From assembly GCF_029222905.1 (NCBI RefSeq), contig NZ_JARHUE010000002.1, positions 62,001-126,000 of the forward strand: a DNA stretch of 64,000 bases. The letters run 5' to 3'. The stretch is from Neptuniibacter sp. CAU 1671. GTDB lineage: Bacteria; Pseudomonadota; Gammaproteobacteria; Pseudomonadales; Balneatricaceae. The translations under genes were made by a program, and so were the position numbers. This document shows positions 17,713-25,441 of this stretch, piece by piece. Positions within the stretch are counted from its first letter, which is position 1; each line of letters begins with the position of its first letter. The notes below the pieces were generated by a model, which was not told the origin of the DNA, searched no databases, and saw nothing but the letters and a program-made list of their open reading frames with translations.

Positions 17713-19487
17713 GTATCGCCCGTCTGGTGAAAGCGACCCTGATCGGTTTAAGCACAGAGAAAGAGTCTTTACTCGATCAGCTACAGACACTGGGCCTGTT
17801 GCACATTGTTCCGCTGCGGGAGAAAACCGAAGCGGCACCGCAAAATACCTCAGAGGTCAGCCCTGAGTTGCTGCATACCGTGTTGCGTTATCTGCTGGAT
17901 TGTCCTGACAAGCGCCGTCAGGTCACCAGCGCCAGACATTTTGATCTGCCGGGGGTGACTCATCAGGCCGATACCAATCGACAGCAACGGTTGGCGTTGC
18001 TGGAGCAACGCGATTTTCTGCAAAACCGGATCAATGGACTGCAACCCTGGGGTGATTTCAGACTGCCGGAGAGTGGCGAGCTGTATGCCCAGAAACTCTG
18101 GTTCTATCTGGTGCCCAACTACCGTATGGCTGAGGTAGAGCGTTCAGAACTGATCTGGCAGCAGGTCCACAGGGATAACCGGCACAGCTATATAGCCGTG
18201 ATTGCCGAACAGGAACCTGCCCCGGAGTTGATGCCGGTGGCGCGTACCCATACCGGTGCGATTCCACTCAGTCTGTTACAGAAACAGCTGGAGGATGTTG
18301 AGGTTGCTCTGGAGGCTGTTGAGGCAGAAAGACAGGGACTGACCCGCTGGCTATTTTTACTGCAGTGTTCAGTGGCCGGAACAGCGGACGCGGCACAGCG
18401 TGCGGATGTGGCATCCGCCAGTTTGGATGCGGGTGAGATCTTTGCGCTGCAGGGCTGGCTGCCGGAGAGTGCTTTGCCACAACTGGAAGCGTTTACGGCA
18501 GAGAAGGGCATGGTGCTGCAGTGGTCTGAGCCTGAGCCTGCAGAACAGCCTCCGACCCTGTTGCAGAACGATCCGGCCAGTGCCGCCGGAGAGGAGATTG
18601 TGCATTTCTTTCAGGAGCCGGGCTATCGCAGCTGGGACCCCTCCCGTACCGTTTTTTTGTCCTTTGTCACCTTTTTTGCGCTGATCATGTCGGACGCGGG
18701 TTATGCCCTGTTGCTGGGCTGCGGATTTCTGCTGTTCTGGAAGCGATTTGAAAGCAGTCAGCGCGGACGGCGTATTCGCACCCTGGGGCTTGCTCTCTCT
18801 GGGGCGAGCCTGATCTGGGGGGTGCTGGTGGGCAGTTATTTTGGTGCGCCGCCCCCCGACTGGCTGGCGGACTGGAAACAGTTTGATCTGTATGACTTTG
18901 ACAGCATGATGCGCCTCTCTATCTGTCTGGGGGTTCTGCATCTGGTGCTGGCGAATCTGATGCTGGCCTGGGTGCGTCGTAAACAACGGCAGGCGCTGGC
19001 GTCTGTGGGCTGGGCGCTGATGTTAAGCAGTGCATTGGCAGGCTGGTTATTTGGCTTCAATCTATTGCTCCAGAGCCTGTTTGCACTGGGTGTGTTACTG
19101 GTATTCGGATGTTCCGGCACCCGGACGGGTTACGGGTGGCGCCGCTGGCTCGATGGATTACTGGCACTGACCAATATCAGCAAGCTGTTTGGTGATGTGT
19201 TGAGTTACCTGCGCCTGTTTGCCCTGGGGCTGGCCAGTGCATCGCTGGCCATCACCTTTAATCAGTTGGCACAGGATGTGGCGCTGGCCCTGCCGGTCAT
19301 CGGGTTGTTTTTTAAAGTACTGATTCTGCTGCTGGGTCATATGCTGAATTTTCTGCTGACAGTGATCAGTGGTGTGGTGCACGGTCTGCGTCTGAATCTG
19401 ATCGAGTTTTATAACTGGAGTCTGGCGGATGAAGGCTACATCTTTCAGCCATTTGCAAAACAGGAGGTTTCACCTTGGATAACCTGA
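17709..19487 (+). CDS. atpI: V/A-type ATPase subunit I (membrane stator)
   Basis: A 592-residue stator subunit, equivalent to eukaryotic subunit a. The first 300 or so residues are soluble with coiled-coil stretches. The C-terminal half has about seven membrane segments, beginning with FLSFVTFFALIMSDAGYALL. The segment DVLSYLRLFALGLA places Arg502 where the essential ion-channel arginine is found. It ends in a cytoplasmic tail. The length is on the short side of the family. It overlaps the D gene (ATGA) and the K gene (13 bp). Confidence 0.93.
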   Translation: MSIARLVKATLIGLSTEKESLLDQLQTLGLLHIVPLREKTEAAPQNTSEVSPELLHTVLRYLLDCPDKRRQVTSARHFDLPGVTHQADTNRQQRLALLEQRDFLQNRINGLQPWGDFRLPESGELYAQKLWFYLVPNYRMAEVERSELIWQQVHRDNRHSYIAVIAEQEPAPELMPVARTHTGAIPLSLLQKQLEDVEVALEAVEAERQGLTRWLFLLQCSVAGTADAAQRADVASASLDAGEIFALQGWLPESALPQLEAFTAEKGMVLQWSEPEPAEQPPTLLQNDPASAAGEEIVHFFQEPGYRSWDPSRTVFLSFVTFFALIMSDAGYALLLGCGFLLFWKRFESSQRGRRIRTLGLALSGASLIWGVLVGSYFGAPPPDWLADWKQFDLYDFDSMMRLSICLGVLHLVLANLMLAWVRRKQRQALASVGWALMLSSALAGWLFGFNLLLQSLFALGVLLVFGCSGTRTGYGWRRWLDGLLALTNISKLFGDVLSYLRLFALGLASASLAITFNQLAQDVALALPVIGLFFKVLILLLGHMLNFLLTVISGVVHGLRLNLIEFYNWSLADEGYIFQPFAKQEVSPWIT

Positions 19488-19921
19488 TATTGGCACTGGG
19501 CTGGGCGGGTCTGTACGGGCCCATGGCATTGGGCGCCATCGGCAGCATGATCGGCTGTGCGCTGGCGGGTCAGGCCGCCTGCGGCGCACTATTGGAGACT
19601 GAAACCGGTCATGGCCGTTATATCGGTATTGCGGCCATGCCTTCCTCGCAGTCGATCTACGGCATCGTGGTGATGTTTGCCCTCAACCGTGAATTGACCA
19701 TTGGCAATGCGCCGGGTCTGGCGGCGATTGGCCTGCTGTGTGGTCTGGCACTGCTGTTCAGTGCGGTGTATCAGGGGCGCTGCTGTGCTTCTGCCATTCA
19801 TGTCTCCAAAATTCGACCTGAGATTTTCGGCATGTCGCTGGCCCCGGCGGCGATTGTGGAAGGGTTTGCGGTGTTCGCCTTTATTTTTGCGCTGGTGCTG
19901 AGTGAAGGTGTGCCGGCATGA
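19475..19921 (+). CDS. atpK: V/A-type ATPase subunit K (rotor ring)
   Basis: A 148-residue proteolipid with two helical hairpins (four membrane helices), the ion-carrying ring. The TTG start at 19475 is fixed by a perfect AGGAGG at 19462-19467, 7 bp upstream; no ATG is suitable. Helix 2 has MPSSQSIYG (Met55-Gly63), helix 3 has YQG (Gln100) and helix 4 has AAIVEG (Glu129). Compared from memory with Enterococcus hirae NtpK, these match its Na+ ligands: Leu61, Thr64, Gln65, Gln110 and Glu139. Sodium specificity is therefore likely but inferred. The first hairpin lacks an ion-binding Glu, as in NtpK. Confidence 0.93.
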   Translation: MDNLILALGWAGLYGPMALGAIGSMIGCALAGQAACGALLETETGHGRYIGIAAMPSSQSIYGIVVMFALNRELTIGNAPGLAAIGLLCGLALLFSAVYQGRCCASAIHVSKIRPEIFGMSLAPAAIVEGFAVFAFIFALVLSEGVPA

Positions 19922-20601
19922 AGAGTAAACAGGCTGAACATGCGGCCTCTGGCGTTGAGGCGCTGATTGAAAAACTGCGTGATCAGGGGGTACGGCAGGG
20001 ACAGGATGAAGCGTCCCGGCTGGTGGAAGAGGCTGAACGCCGTGCAGACTGGTTATTAACTCAGGCCAGACAGCAGGCGGATCAACTGGTAGAACATGCG
20101 CGCAAAGAAGCTGAGGCACTGCGCACTGCCGGTGAGGAAGCCCTCAAAGTGGCTGCCCGTGATCTGCAGCTTGAAGTTAAGGAACAACTCACCCGCAGCT
20201 TTACCGATCAGGTGGAGCGACTGGTGGCACAGCAGATGGACAATGAGGATTTTATCCGCACCCTGATTCTGGCGCTGGCCGGTCGGGTATCGGATGACAC
20301 CGGGCTGGCCGGGGCTAAATCGATTCAGCTTTTACTGCCAGCAGACAGCATCGGGCTTGAGGAGTTGCGCCGCAACCCGCAGGAGTACCGCGAGGGCCAA
20401 CTGAGCCGCTTTGTGCAGTCACTCGCGGCTGAACAACTGCGTGCCGGTGTCAGCCTTGATCTCCACTGTGGCAACGGTATTCGGATCCGGCTGCTGGATC
20501 AGGATATTGAGGTGGACCTGAGCCCCGCAGCTGTCAGTGAACTGTTGCTGAAACACCTGCAGCCGCGGTTTCGCGCCATGCTGGAAGGGGTGATCCGCTA
20601 G
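19918..20601 (+). CDS. atpE: V/A-type ATPase subunit E (peripheral stalk)
   Basis: A 227-residue protein with a long N-terminal coiled coil rich in Ala, Glu, Arg and Gln (about residues 10-100), then a globular domain (about 100-227) containing DQVERLVAQQ, GVSLDLHCGNGIRIRLLDQ and a C-terminal LLLKHLQPRFRAMLEG. This is the architecture of subunit E in the peripheral stalk. A separate G/H partner gene is not seen. It overlaps K by 4 bp and its stop codon shares one base with the GTG of the next gene. Confidence 0.85.
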   Translation: MKSKQAEHAASGVEALIEKLRDQGVRQGQDEASRLVEEAERRADWLLTQARQQADQLVEHARKEAEALRTAGEEALKVAARDLQLEVKEQLTRSFTDQVERLVAQQMDNEDFIRTLILALAGRVSDDTGLAGAKSIQLLLPADSIGLEELRRNPQEYREGQLSRFVQSLAAEQLRAGVSLDLHCGNGIRIRLLDQDIEVDLSPAAVSELLLKHLQPRFRAMLEGVIR

Positions 20602-21296
20602 TGGCGCAGTACCTGACCCTGATGACGGCGCTGCCCAGCCTGCCGTCTCTGGAAAAAGCAACCCAGTTGCCGCTGTCGCGAATCGCACTGGAGCGCCGGT
20701 TGAGTATGCTCAGTCCGGATGATAGCCAGCAACTGGCACTGATCGAACAACTGTACTTTCCGCCGCTGAATCGGGGCTGGGATCAGTCTGATCAGGCCTG
20801 GGTACGGCAGTGGCAGGAAGCAATGGATGCAGTGCAATCTCCGGTTCTGCTGGAGCGTCTGCGCTACCATTTTGAGCTGCGGACACTGCTTGCTGCACTG
20901 CGGCTCAGGTCGGCCAGTCAGGGACGGATCAGCTCATTTGCGGGGTTGGGTCGCTGGCGGGGCCAGATTCAGCGCCACTGGTTTGAGCCACGGTTTGGAC
21001 TGGACACTCTTTGGCCAGACGCAGTGCGCCTCTGTCAGGCGTTTGAACAGCAGCAGTCCGGGTTGCTGGAGCAGATGTTGAATCAACTGCTGTGGCGCGA
21101 CCTCTGGCGGTGCGAGCAGCAACATCATTTCATGTTTGAGGCCGTGGTCTGTTTTGTTTTGCGCTGGGGGTTGGTTGAGCGACAGATAAAAAACCGCGCG
21201 GCACCGGCGTTGACACGTTTTCAGGCCCAGACAGAACAACTGATGCGCTCCGCTGATTCGTTGTCAGCGTGGCTGAAGGAAGCGGAACATGTTTGA
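20601..21296 (+). CDS. DUF2764-like V-ATPase-associated protein (C-like)
   Basis: A 231-residue helical protein, rich in Leu, Gln, Arg and Trp, with no membrane segment. It starts QYLTLMTALPSLPSLE, resembling the YxLxSLPSL opening of the DUF2764 proteins encoded between atpE and atpA in chlamydiae and spirochaetes. Its place between E and A here is the same. It probably does the job of subunit C/d, joining the rotor ring to the central shaft; that is inference. The GTG at 20601 overlaps the atpE stop (TAGTG), and the 3' end overlaps atpA by 8 bp, so it is made as part of the complex. Confidence 0.72.
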   Translation: MAQYLTLMTALPSLPSLEKATQLPLSRIALERRLSMLSPDDSQQLALIEQLYFPPLNRGWDQSDQAWVRQWQEAMDAVQSPVLLERLRYHFELRTLLAALRLRSASQGRISSFAGLGRWRGQIQRHWFEPRFGLDTLWPDAVRLCQAFEQQQSGLLEQMLNQLLWRDLWRCEQQHHFMFEAVVCFVLRWGLVERQIKNRAAPALTRFQAQTEQLMRSADSLSAWLKEAEHV

Positions 21297-23121
21297 ACAG
21301 ATTACCGCCCGTGTGATGGCGGTCCGGGATGATATTGTAACGGTACAGCTATTACCGGATGCTGAAGGGCAGCTCTATCCGATCCGGAAAAATGAAGTGG
21401 TCTATATCTGTCCGGCCCGGCAGGGTGTAGATGAACGTCCCCGTTACCTGCAGGCCGAAGTACTGCGGGTGCGTCAGGGTGAGGCAGATGTGCAGGTGTT
21501 CGAGAATACCCGCGGTGTGGCGATTGGTGATGCAGTCCGCCAGAGCGGTGCCATGCTGTCAGTCACCCTGGGCCCGGGGTTGCTGGGTCAGGTTTATGAC
21601 GGGTTGCAGAATCCATTGGAAAAAATTGCGTCGCAAGAGGGGTTTTTCCTGCCCCGGGGGATTCAGGTCCCCGGTCTGGATACGCAACAGCACTGGGCAT
21701 TTCAGCCGCGGGTGAAGGTCGGAGCTGAAGTGGCAGCGGGCGACTGTTTGGGCGATGTGCAGGAGGGGCGTTTCCGGCATCAGATCATGGTGCCGTTTGA
21801 CCTGCTGGGCGGTGCCCGTGTCAGCTGGATTCAGGAGGGCAGCTTCACCGTAACAACCCCGGTGGTCAGGTTGCAGACCCGCGCCGGAAAAGAACTGGAA
21901 GTCACCATGCAGCAGGACTGGCCGGTGCGAATTCCACTAAGCAGTCCGCTGTTGCGCAGTGGCAGCAGCGAACGCCTCTATCCGCAGCAACCCCTGCTGA
22001 CCAGTATCCGGCTGATTGATACCTTTTTTCCGGTGGCCCGGGGTGGCAGCGCCTGTATTCCCGGTCCGTTCGGGGCGGGTAAAACGGTGCTGCAGAATCT
22101 GATCTCACGTTATTCCGATGTCGACATTGTGGTGATTGTGGCCTGTGGTGAGCGCGCCGGTGAGGTGGTGGAGACCATCACGGAGTTCCCTAATCTGCCG
22201 GATCCGAAAGGTGGCTCGCTGATGGATCGCACGGTGATCATCTGTAACACCTCCTCCATGCCGGTGGCAGCCCGGGAAGCTTCAATCTATACCGGCATTA
22301 CCATCAGTGAGTATTACCGACAGATGGGTTACAACGTGTTGCTGATTGCCGACTCAACCTCGCGCTGGGCACAGGCGATGCGCGAAACCTCCGGGCGCCT
22401 GGAAGAGATTCCCGGCGAGGAAGCGTTCCCGGCCTATCTGGATTCAGCGATCCGTGCTCTCTATGAGCGGGCGGGTGTGATTCAGAATAACGCCGGACAC
22501 AAAGGCAGTCTGACCCTGATTGGTACGGTGTCGCCAGCGGGGGGAAATTTCGAAGAGCCCGTCACTCAATCGACTCTGCGTACCGTGAAAACCTTCCTGG
22601 GTCTGAGTGCAGAACGGGCTTATAAACGCGCCTATCCTTCAGTAGACCCACTGATCAGCTGGTCTCGTTATCTGGATCAGATGTCAGACTGGTATGCCAA
22701 ACATATGGGGACTGAGTGGATTAGCCAGGTGAAAAGAATGCAGCAGTTGCTGGTGGCGGGTGAATCCGTGCAGCAGATGATGCAGGTTACCGGCGAAGAG
22801 GGCGTTACGCTGGATGATTACATTACCTATCATCGGGCGCTCTGCCTTGATCAGGTCTATCTGCAGCAGGATGCGTTTGATCCGGTGGATGTTTCCACCC
22901 CACTCAACCGGCAGAAGACAGTTTTCACTCTGCTGCAACGTTGCCTGCAGGGTGAGCAGCATTTTTCCGACAAAGATCAGGTGCGGCAGTATTATCTTAA
23001 ACTGACGGGGTTACTGAAAAATCTGAATTACAGTCGTGAAGACAGTCCTGACTTTAATAAATACCTGCAACAGATTGAGACGCTGCTGCAATCAGAGCCG
23101 GTAACCCCAGTCTCAGCTTAG
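21289..23121 (+). CDS. atpA: V/A-type ATPase subunit A (catalytic)
   Basis: A 610-residue catalytic subunit. Walker A GPFGAGKT is at residues 259-266 and is intact. Other landmarks are VIVACGERAGEVVETITEFP, SMPVAAREASIYTGIT, LLIADSTSRWAQAMRE with the Walker B region, and RLEEIPGEEAFPAYL. The N-terminal barrel and the A-specific non-homologous insert (about residues 110-190) are present. It is last in the operon, unlike most V-ATPases where A precedes B. Its stop overlaps that of the convergent Nudix gene by 4 bp, with no terminator seen between. Confidence 0.96.
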   Translation: MFEQITARVMAVRDDIVTVQLLPDAEGQLYPIRKNEVVYICPARQGVDERPRYLQAEVLRVRQGEADVQVFENTRGVAIGDAVRQSGAMLSVTLGPGLLGQVYDGLQNPLEKIASQEGFFLPRGIQVPGLDTQQHWAFQPRVKVGAEVAAGDCLGDVQEGRFRHQIMVPFDLLGGARVSWIQEGSFTVTTPVVRLQTRAGKELEVTMQQDWPVRIPLSSPLLRSGSSERLYPQQPLLTSIRLIDTFFPVARGGSACIPGPFGAGKTVLQNLISRYSDVDIVVIVACGERAGEVVETITEFPNLPDPKGGSLMDRTVIICNTSSMPVAAREASIYTGITISEYYRQMGYNVLLIADSTSRWAQAMRETSGRLEEIPGEEAFPAYLDSAIRALYERAGVIQNNAGHKGSLTLIGTVSPAGGNFEEPVTQSTLRTVKTFLGLSAERAYKRAYPSVDPLISWSRYLDQMSDWYAKHMGTEWISQVKRMQQLLVAGESVQQMMQVTGEEGVTLDDYITYHRALCLDQVYLQQDAFDPVDVSTPLNRQKTVFTLLQRCLQGEQHFSDKDQVRQYYLKLTGLLKNLNYSREDSPDFNKYLQQIETLLQSEPVTPVSA

Positions 23122-23666
23122 GGACGGGTGTACTGGGTGCCGTGTAATTCGAACTGGTGCAGTGGGAACACCCCCTGTTTTCGATCCTCAAAGTAGTGGG
23201 TCAGGGCGTTTTTAATGGTGTGGAATGCCAGATCGTCCCAAGGGATCTCATTCTCTGAGAACAGGGCAACCTCAAGGGATTCTGAGCTGATGCTGTACTC
23301 GGGTTTGTCCATCTGCGCCAGGTAGATCAGTTGCACCTGATTGACATGCACAATAGAAGTCAGGGTGAAAAGACTCAAAATGCGCACCTCTGCATTGGCC
23401 TCTTCACGGGTTTCACGCAGGGCTGCCTGTTCAGTGGATTCATTGTTTTCCATAAATCCCGCAGGTAACGTCCAGAATCCCAGCCGTGGCTCTATGGCTC
23501 GACGACACAGAAGCACCTTGTCCTCATACACGGGCAGGCAGCCAGCAATGATTTTGGGGTTCTGGTAGTGGATCGTGTCGCACTGACGGCAGATATGGCG
23601 CGGCAGGTTATCGCCTTCCGGGATGGCAATGTGCAGTTCTGCGGCGCAATTTGAACAGTATTTCAT
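23118..23666 (-). CDS. Nudix hydrolase with zinc ribbon
   Basis: A 182-residue protein with an N-terminal zinc-ribbon (CSNCAAELH... CRQC) and a Nudix domain. The Nudix box is GFMENNESTEQAALRETREE (residues about 70-90), with its catalytic REXXEE core intact. Zinc-ribbon Nudix proteins include NADH pyrophosphatases, but this one is shorter than NudC and of the sub-group annotated only as Nudix hydrolases. Substrate is unknown. It converges on atpA, overlapping by 4 bp, and its promoter region is shared with the divergent nudL gene. Confidence 0.88.
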   Translation of the reverse strand: MKYCSNCAAELHIAIPEGDNLPRHICRQCDTIHYQNPKIIAGCLPVYEDKVLLCRRAIEPRLGFWTLPAGFMENNESTEQAALRETREEANAEVRILSLFTLTSIVHVNQVQLIYLAQMDKPEYSISSESLEVALFSENEIPWDDLAFHTIKNALTHYFEDRKQGVFPLHQFELHGTQYTRP

Positions 23667-23740
23667 GGTACTTCCTTATTCTGGACAGCTCATTCTAGGC
23701 AGCTGTTGCTGAACACTCAACCGCGAATTTGCGCGCGCAT

Positions 23741-23769
23741 TTCAACCTTGCAGTGGCAGGCAGTAGAAT
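23741..23769 (+). promoter_or_regulatory. Sigma70-type promoter of nudL operon
   Basis: TTCAAC (23741-23746) and TAGAAT (23764-23769) are separated by exactly 17 bp. Transcription would begin near 23776, just before the ATG at 23798. This also argues against a translation start at 23729, which would lie before the promoter. Confidence 0.6.
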
Positions 23770-23797
23770 AGGGGATCTATTTACGTTTGGGGGTTGC

Positions 23798-24397
23798 ATG
23801 CTGCAACAGATTCGACAACGCCTGGCTCAACATCAGCCGCGCCAGATTTTTGTTCAGCGTGCGCAGGCTGGTGTGCTGGTGGCGCTGAGCGAGGGCCCCT
23901 CAGGTCCGGAGGTGATTCTCACCAAACGGGCCTCTCGCTTGTCGACCCACAGTGGAGAGATTGCCTTTCCCGGCGGCAAGCGCGATCCGGAAGATAAGGA
24001 TCTGCTGCATACCGCGTTGCGCGAGGCGCAGGAAGAGGTTGGTATTCGCCCGGAGCAGGTGGATGTGATCGGTCCGCTGGGTCAGGTGATGTCAAAGCAT
24101 GCCCTGCAGGTAACGCCCTGGGTGGGCATTGTGCCTCATGATGTTGAGCTGATTCCAAGTCCGGATGAGATTGAGGCGGTGTTTCGGGTGCCGTTGCGCT
24201 TTTTTATGGCGGATCAGCGGCATCATACCGATGCCATCGATTTTCGCGGCAAGATGCTGTATGTGCCAGCCTGGGAGTTTGACGGGCATATCATCTGGGG
24301 ACTGACCGCCTATATCCTGGTCGAGCTGCTGAATATTGGCTGTGATGCGGGTATTCTGATGCGACCCCGGCCGGAACATAACGTGAGGTATCGCTGA
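23798..24397 (+). CDS. nudL: CoA pyrophosphatase-type Nudix hydrolase
   Basis: A 199-residue Nudix protein of the UPF0035/NudL group, thought to hydrolyse CoA and derivatives. The family opening [20 protein letters not shown] is present at about residues 45-65, followed by a Nudix box with the two-residue insertion of this group (GGKRDPE... [11 protein letters not shown]). The ATG at 23798 follows a promoter-like sequence and gives the usual N-terminus. It is the first of four overlapping genes; its TGA shares a base with the next ATG (TGATG). Confidence 0.9.
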   Translation: MLQQIRQRLAQHQPRQIFVQRAQAGVLVALSEGPSGPEVILTKRASRLSTHSGEIAFPGGKRDPEDKDLLHTALREAQEEVGIRPEQVDVIGPLGQVMSKHALQVTPWVGIVPHDVELIPSPDEIEAVFRVPLRFFMADQRHHTDAIDFRGKMLYVPAWEFDGHIIWGLTAYILVELLNIGCDAGILMRPRPEHNVRYR

Positions 24398-24927
24398 TGT
24401 TGTATGCACTTGAAAACCAGCGCGTCAGACTGGTGGGTGATGAACATTTTGTCGCTGATAATGCCACCGTGATTGGCAACGTGACTCTGCATAACTGCAG
24501 CAGTGTCTGGTTTAACGTGGTGATCCGCGGTGACAATGATCCGATTATCATCGGTGAGGGCAGCAATATTCAGGACGGTGCTGTGCTGCACACGGATCCC
24601 GGATTTGCCTTGCAGATTGGTCGTAATGTGACCGTGGGGCATCAGGCGATGCTGCATGGTTGTGACATTGGTGACGGATCGCTGATCGGTATTGGTGCCG
24701 TGGTGCTGAACGGCGCAAAAATCGGCAAGGGCTGCCTGATCGGTGCCAAGGCGCTGGTGACCGAAGGCATGGAGATTCCCGATTATTCACTGGTGGTGGG
24801 TGCACCTGCCCGAATTAAACGTACCCTGAGTACCGAACAGGTTGAGGGGCTGCTGCAAAATGCGCAGCATTATGTGGCCAACATGCGGCGTTATAATCGC
24901 GGTTTAGAATCGCAGGAAAAGCCATGA
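24397..24927 (+). CDS. Gamma-carbonic anhydrase family protein (YrdA-like)
   Basis: A 176-residue left-handed beta-helix protein of the gamma-carbonic anhydrase family. Hexapeptide repeats run through residues 25-130. Possible zinc ligands are the histidines in GAVLHTDPG and in [13 protein letters not shown]. Many YrdA/PaaY-like members have little or no measured anhydrase activity, so catalysis is not assured. It overlaps nudL by one base and the DUF1289 gene by 4 bp. Confidence 0.9.
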   Translation: MLYALENQRVRLVGDEHFVADNATVIGNVTLHNCSSVWFNVVIRGDNDPIIIGEGSNIQDGAVLHTDPGFALQIGRNVTVGHQAMLHGCDIGDGSLIGIGAVVLNGAKIGKGCLIGAKALVTEGMEIPDYSLVVGAPARIKRTLSTEQVEGLLQNAQHYVANMRRYNRGLESQEKP

Positions 24928-25118
24928 GTACAGAACCTCAAATGCAACGTGTGTCCAACCCCTGTGTGGGTGTTTGTGCGCTGGATGAACATGATCTGTG
25001 TATCGCCTGCCGTCGCAGCGGCATTGAGATCGCCGAGTGGGGTGTTTACAGCAATGATGAAAAACGTCAGGTGCTGATGAAGATCGTCAAACGTGAAGCG
25101 GGAGATGTGAAAGCATGA
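24924..25118 (+). CDS. DUF1289 family small protein
   Basis: A 64-residue protein with the DUF1289 pattern: [12 protein letters not shown] (Cys14, Cys18), [15 protein letters not shown] (Cys27, Cys30) and a C-terminal helix. The four cysteines suggest metal binding. Function is unknown. It is translationally coupled on both sides in the nudL gene group by 4-bp overlaps. Confidence 0.88.
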   Translation: MSTEPQMQRVSNPCVGVCALDEHDLCIACRRSGIEIAEWGVYSNDEKRQVLMKIVKREAGDVKA

Positions 25119-25441
25119 AAACCCTGTCGGTGATGGTGGATATCTGTCTGGTGCCGCTTGGCGTAGGTGTGTCGCTGGGTGAGTACATTGCAGCCTGTCA
25201 GAAGGTGTTTGAAGAGGCGGGTTTGTCCTATGAACTGCACGCCTATGGCACCAATGTCGAGGGCGAGTGGGATCAGGTGATGGCGGCGGTTAAACGCTGT
25301 CATGAAGTGGTGCATGCCATGGGTGCGCCGCGGATCACAACCTCAATGCGGTTGGGTACGCGCACTGACCGTACGCAGACGATGCAGGACAAAGTCGAGA
25401 GTGTCACCCGACGGCTGGCCGTCGGGGATGAGGCAGACTGA
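25115..25441 (+). CDS. MTH1187/YkoF-like family protein
   Basis: A 108-residue protein of the UPF0045 (MTH1187) family with a ferredoxin-like fold; some relatives bind thiamine-like ligands. Seen: VDICLVPLGVGVSLGEYIAAC at the N-terminus (start of strand 1), YELHAYGTNVEGEWDQVMAAV, and RITTSMRLGTRTDRTQTM. It ends the four-gene group. Its TGA and the convergent corB stop lie together in the palindrome ACTGATCAGT, leaving no intergenic space. The ligand is not evident. Confidence 0.88.
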   Translation: MKTLSVMVDICLVPLGVGVSLGEYIAACQKVFEEAGLSYELHAYGTNVEGEWDQVMAAVKRCHEVVHAMGAPRITTSMRLGTRTDRTQTMQDKVESVTRRLAVGDEAD

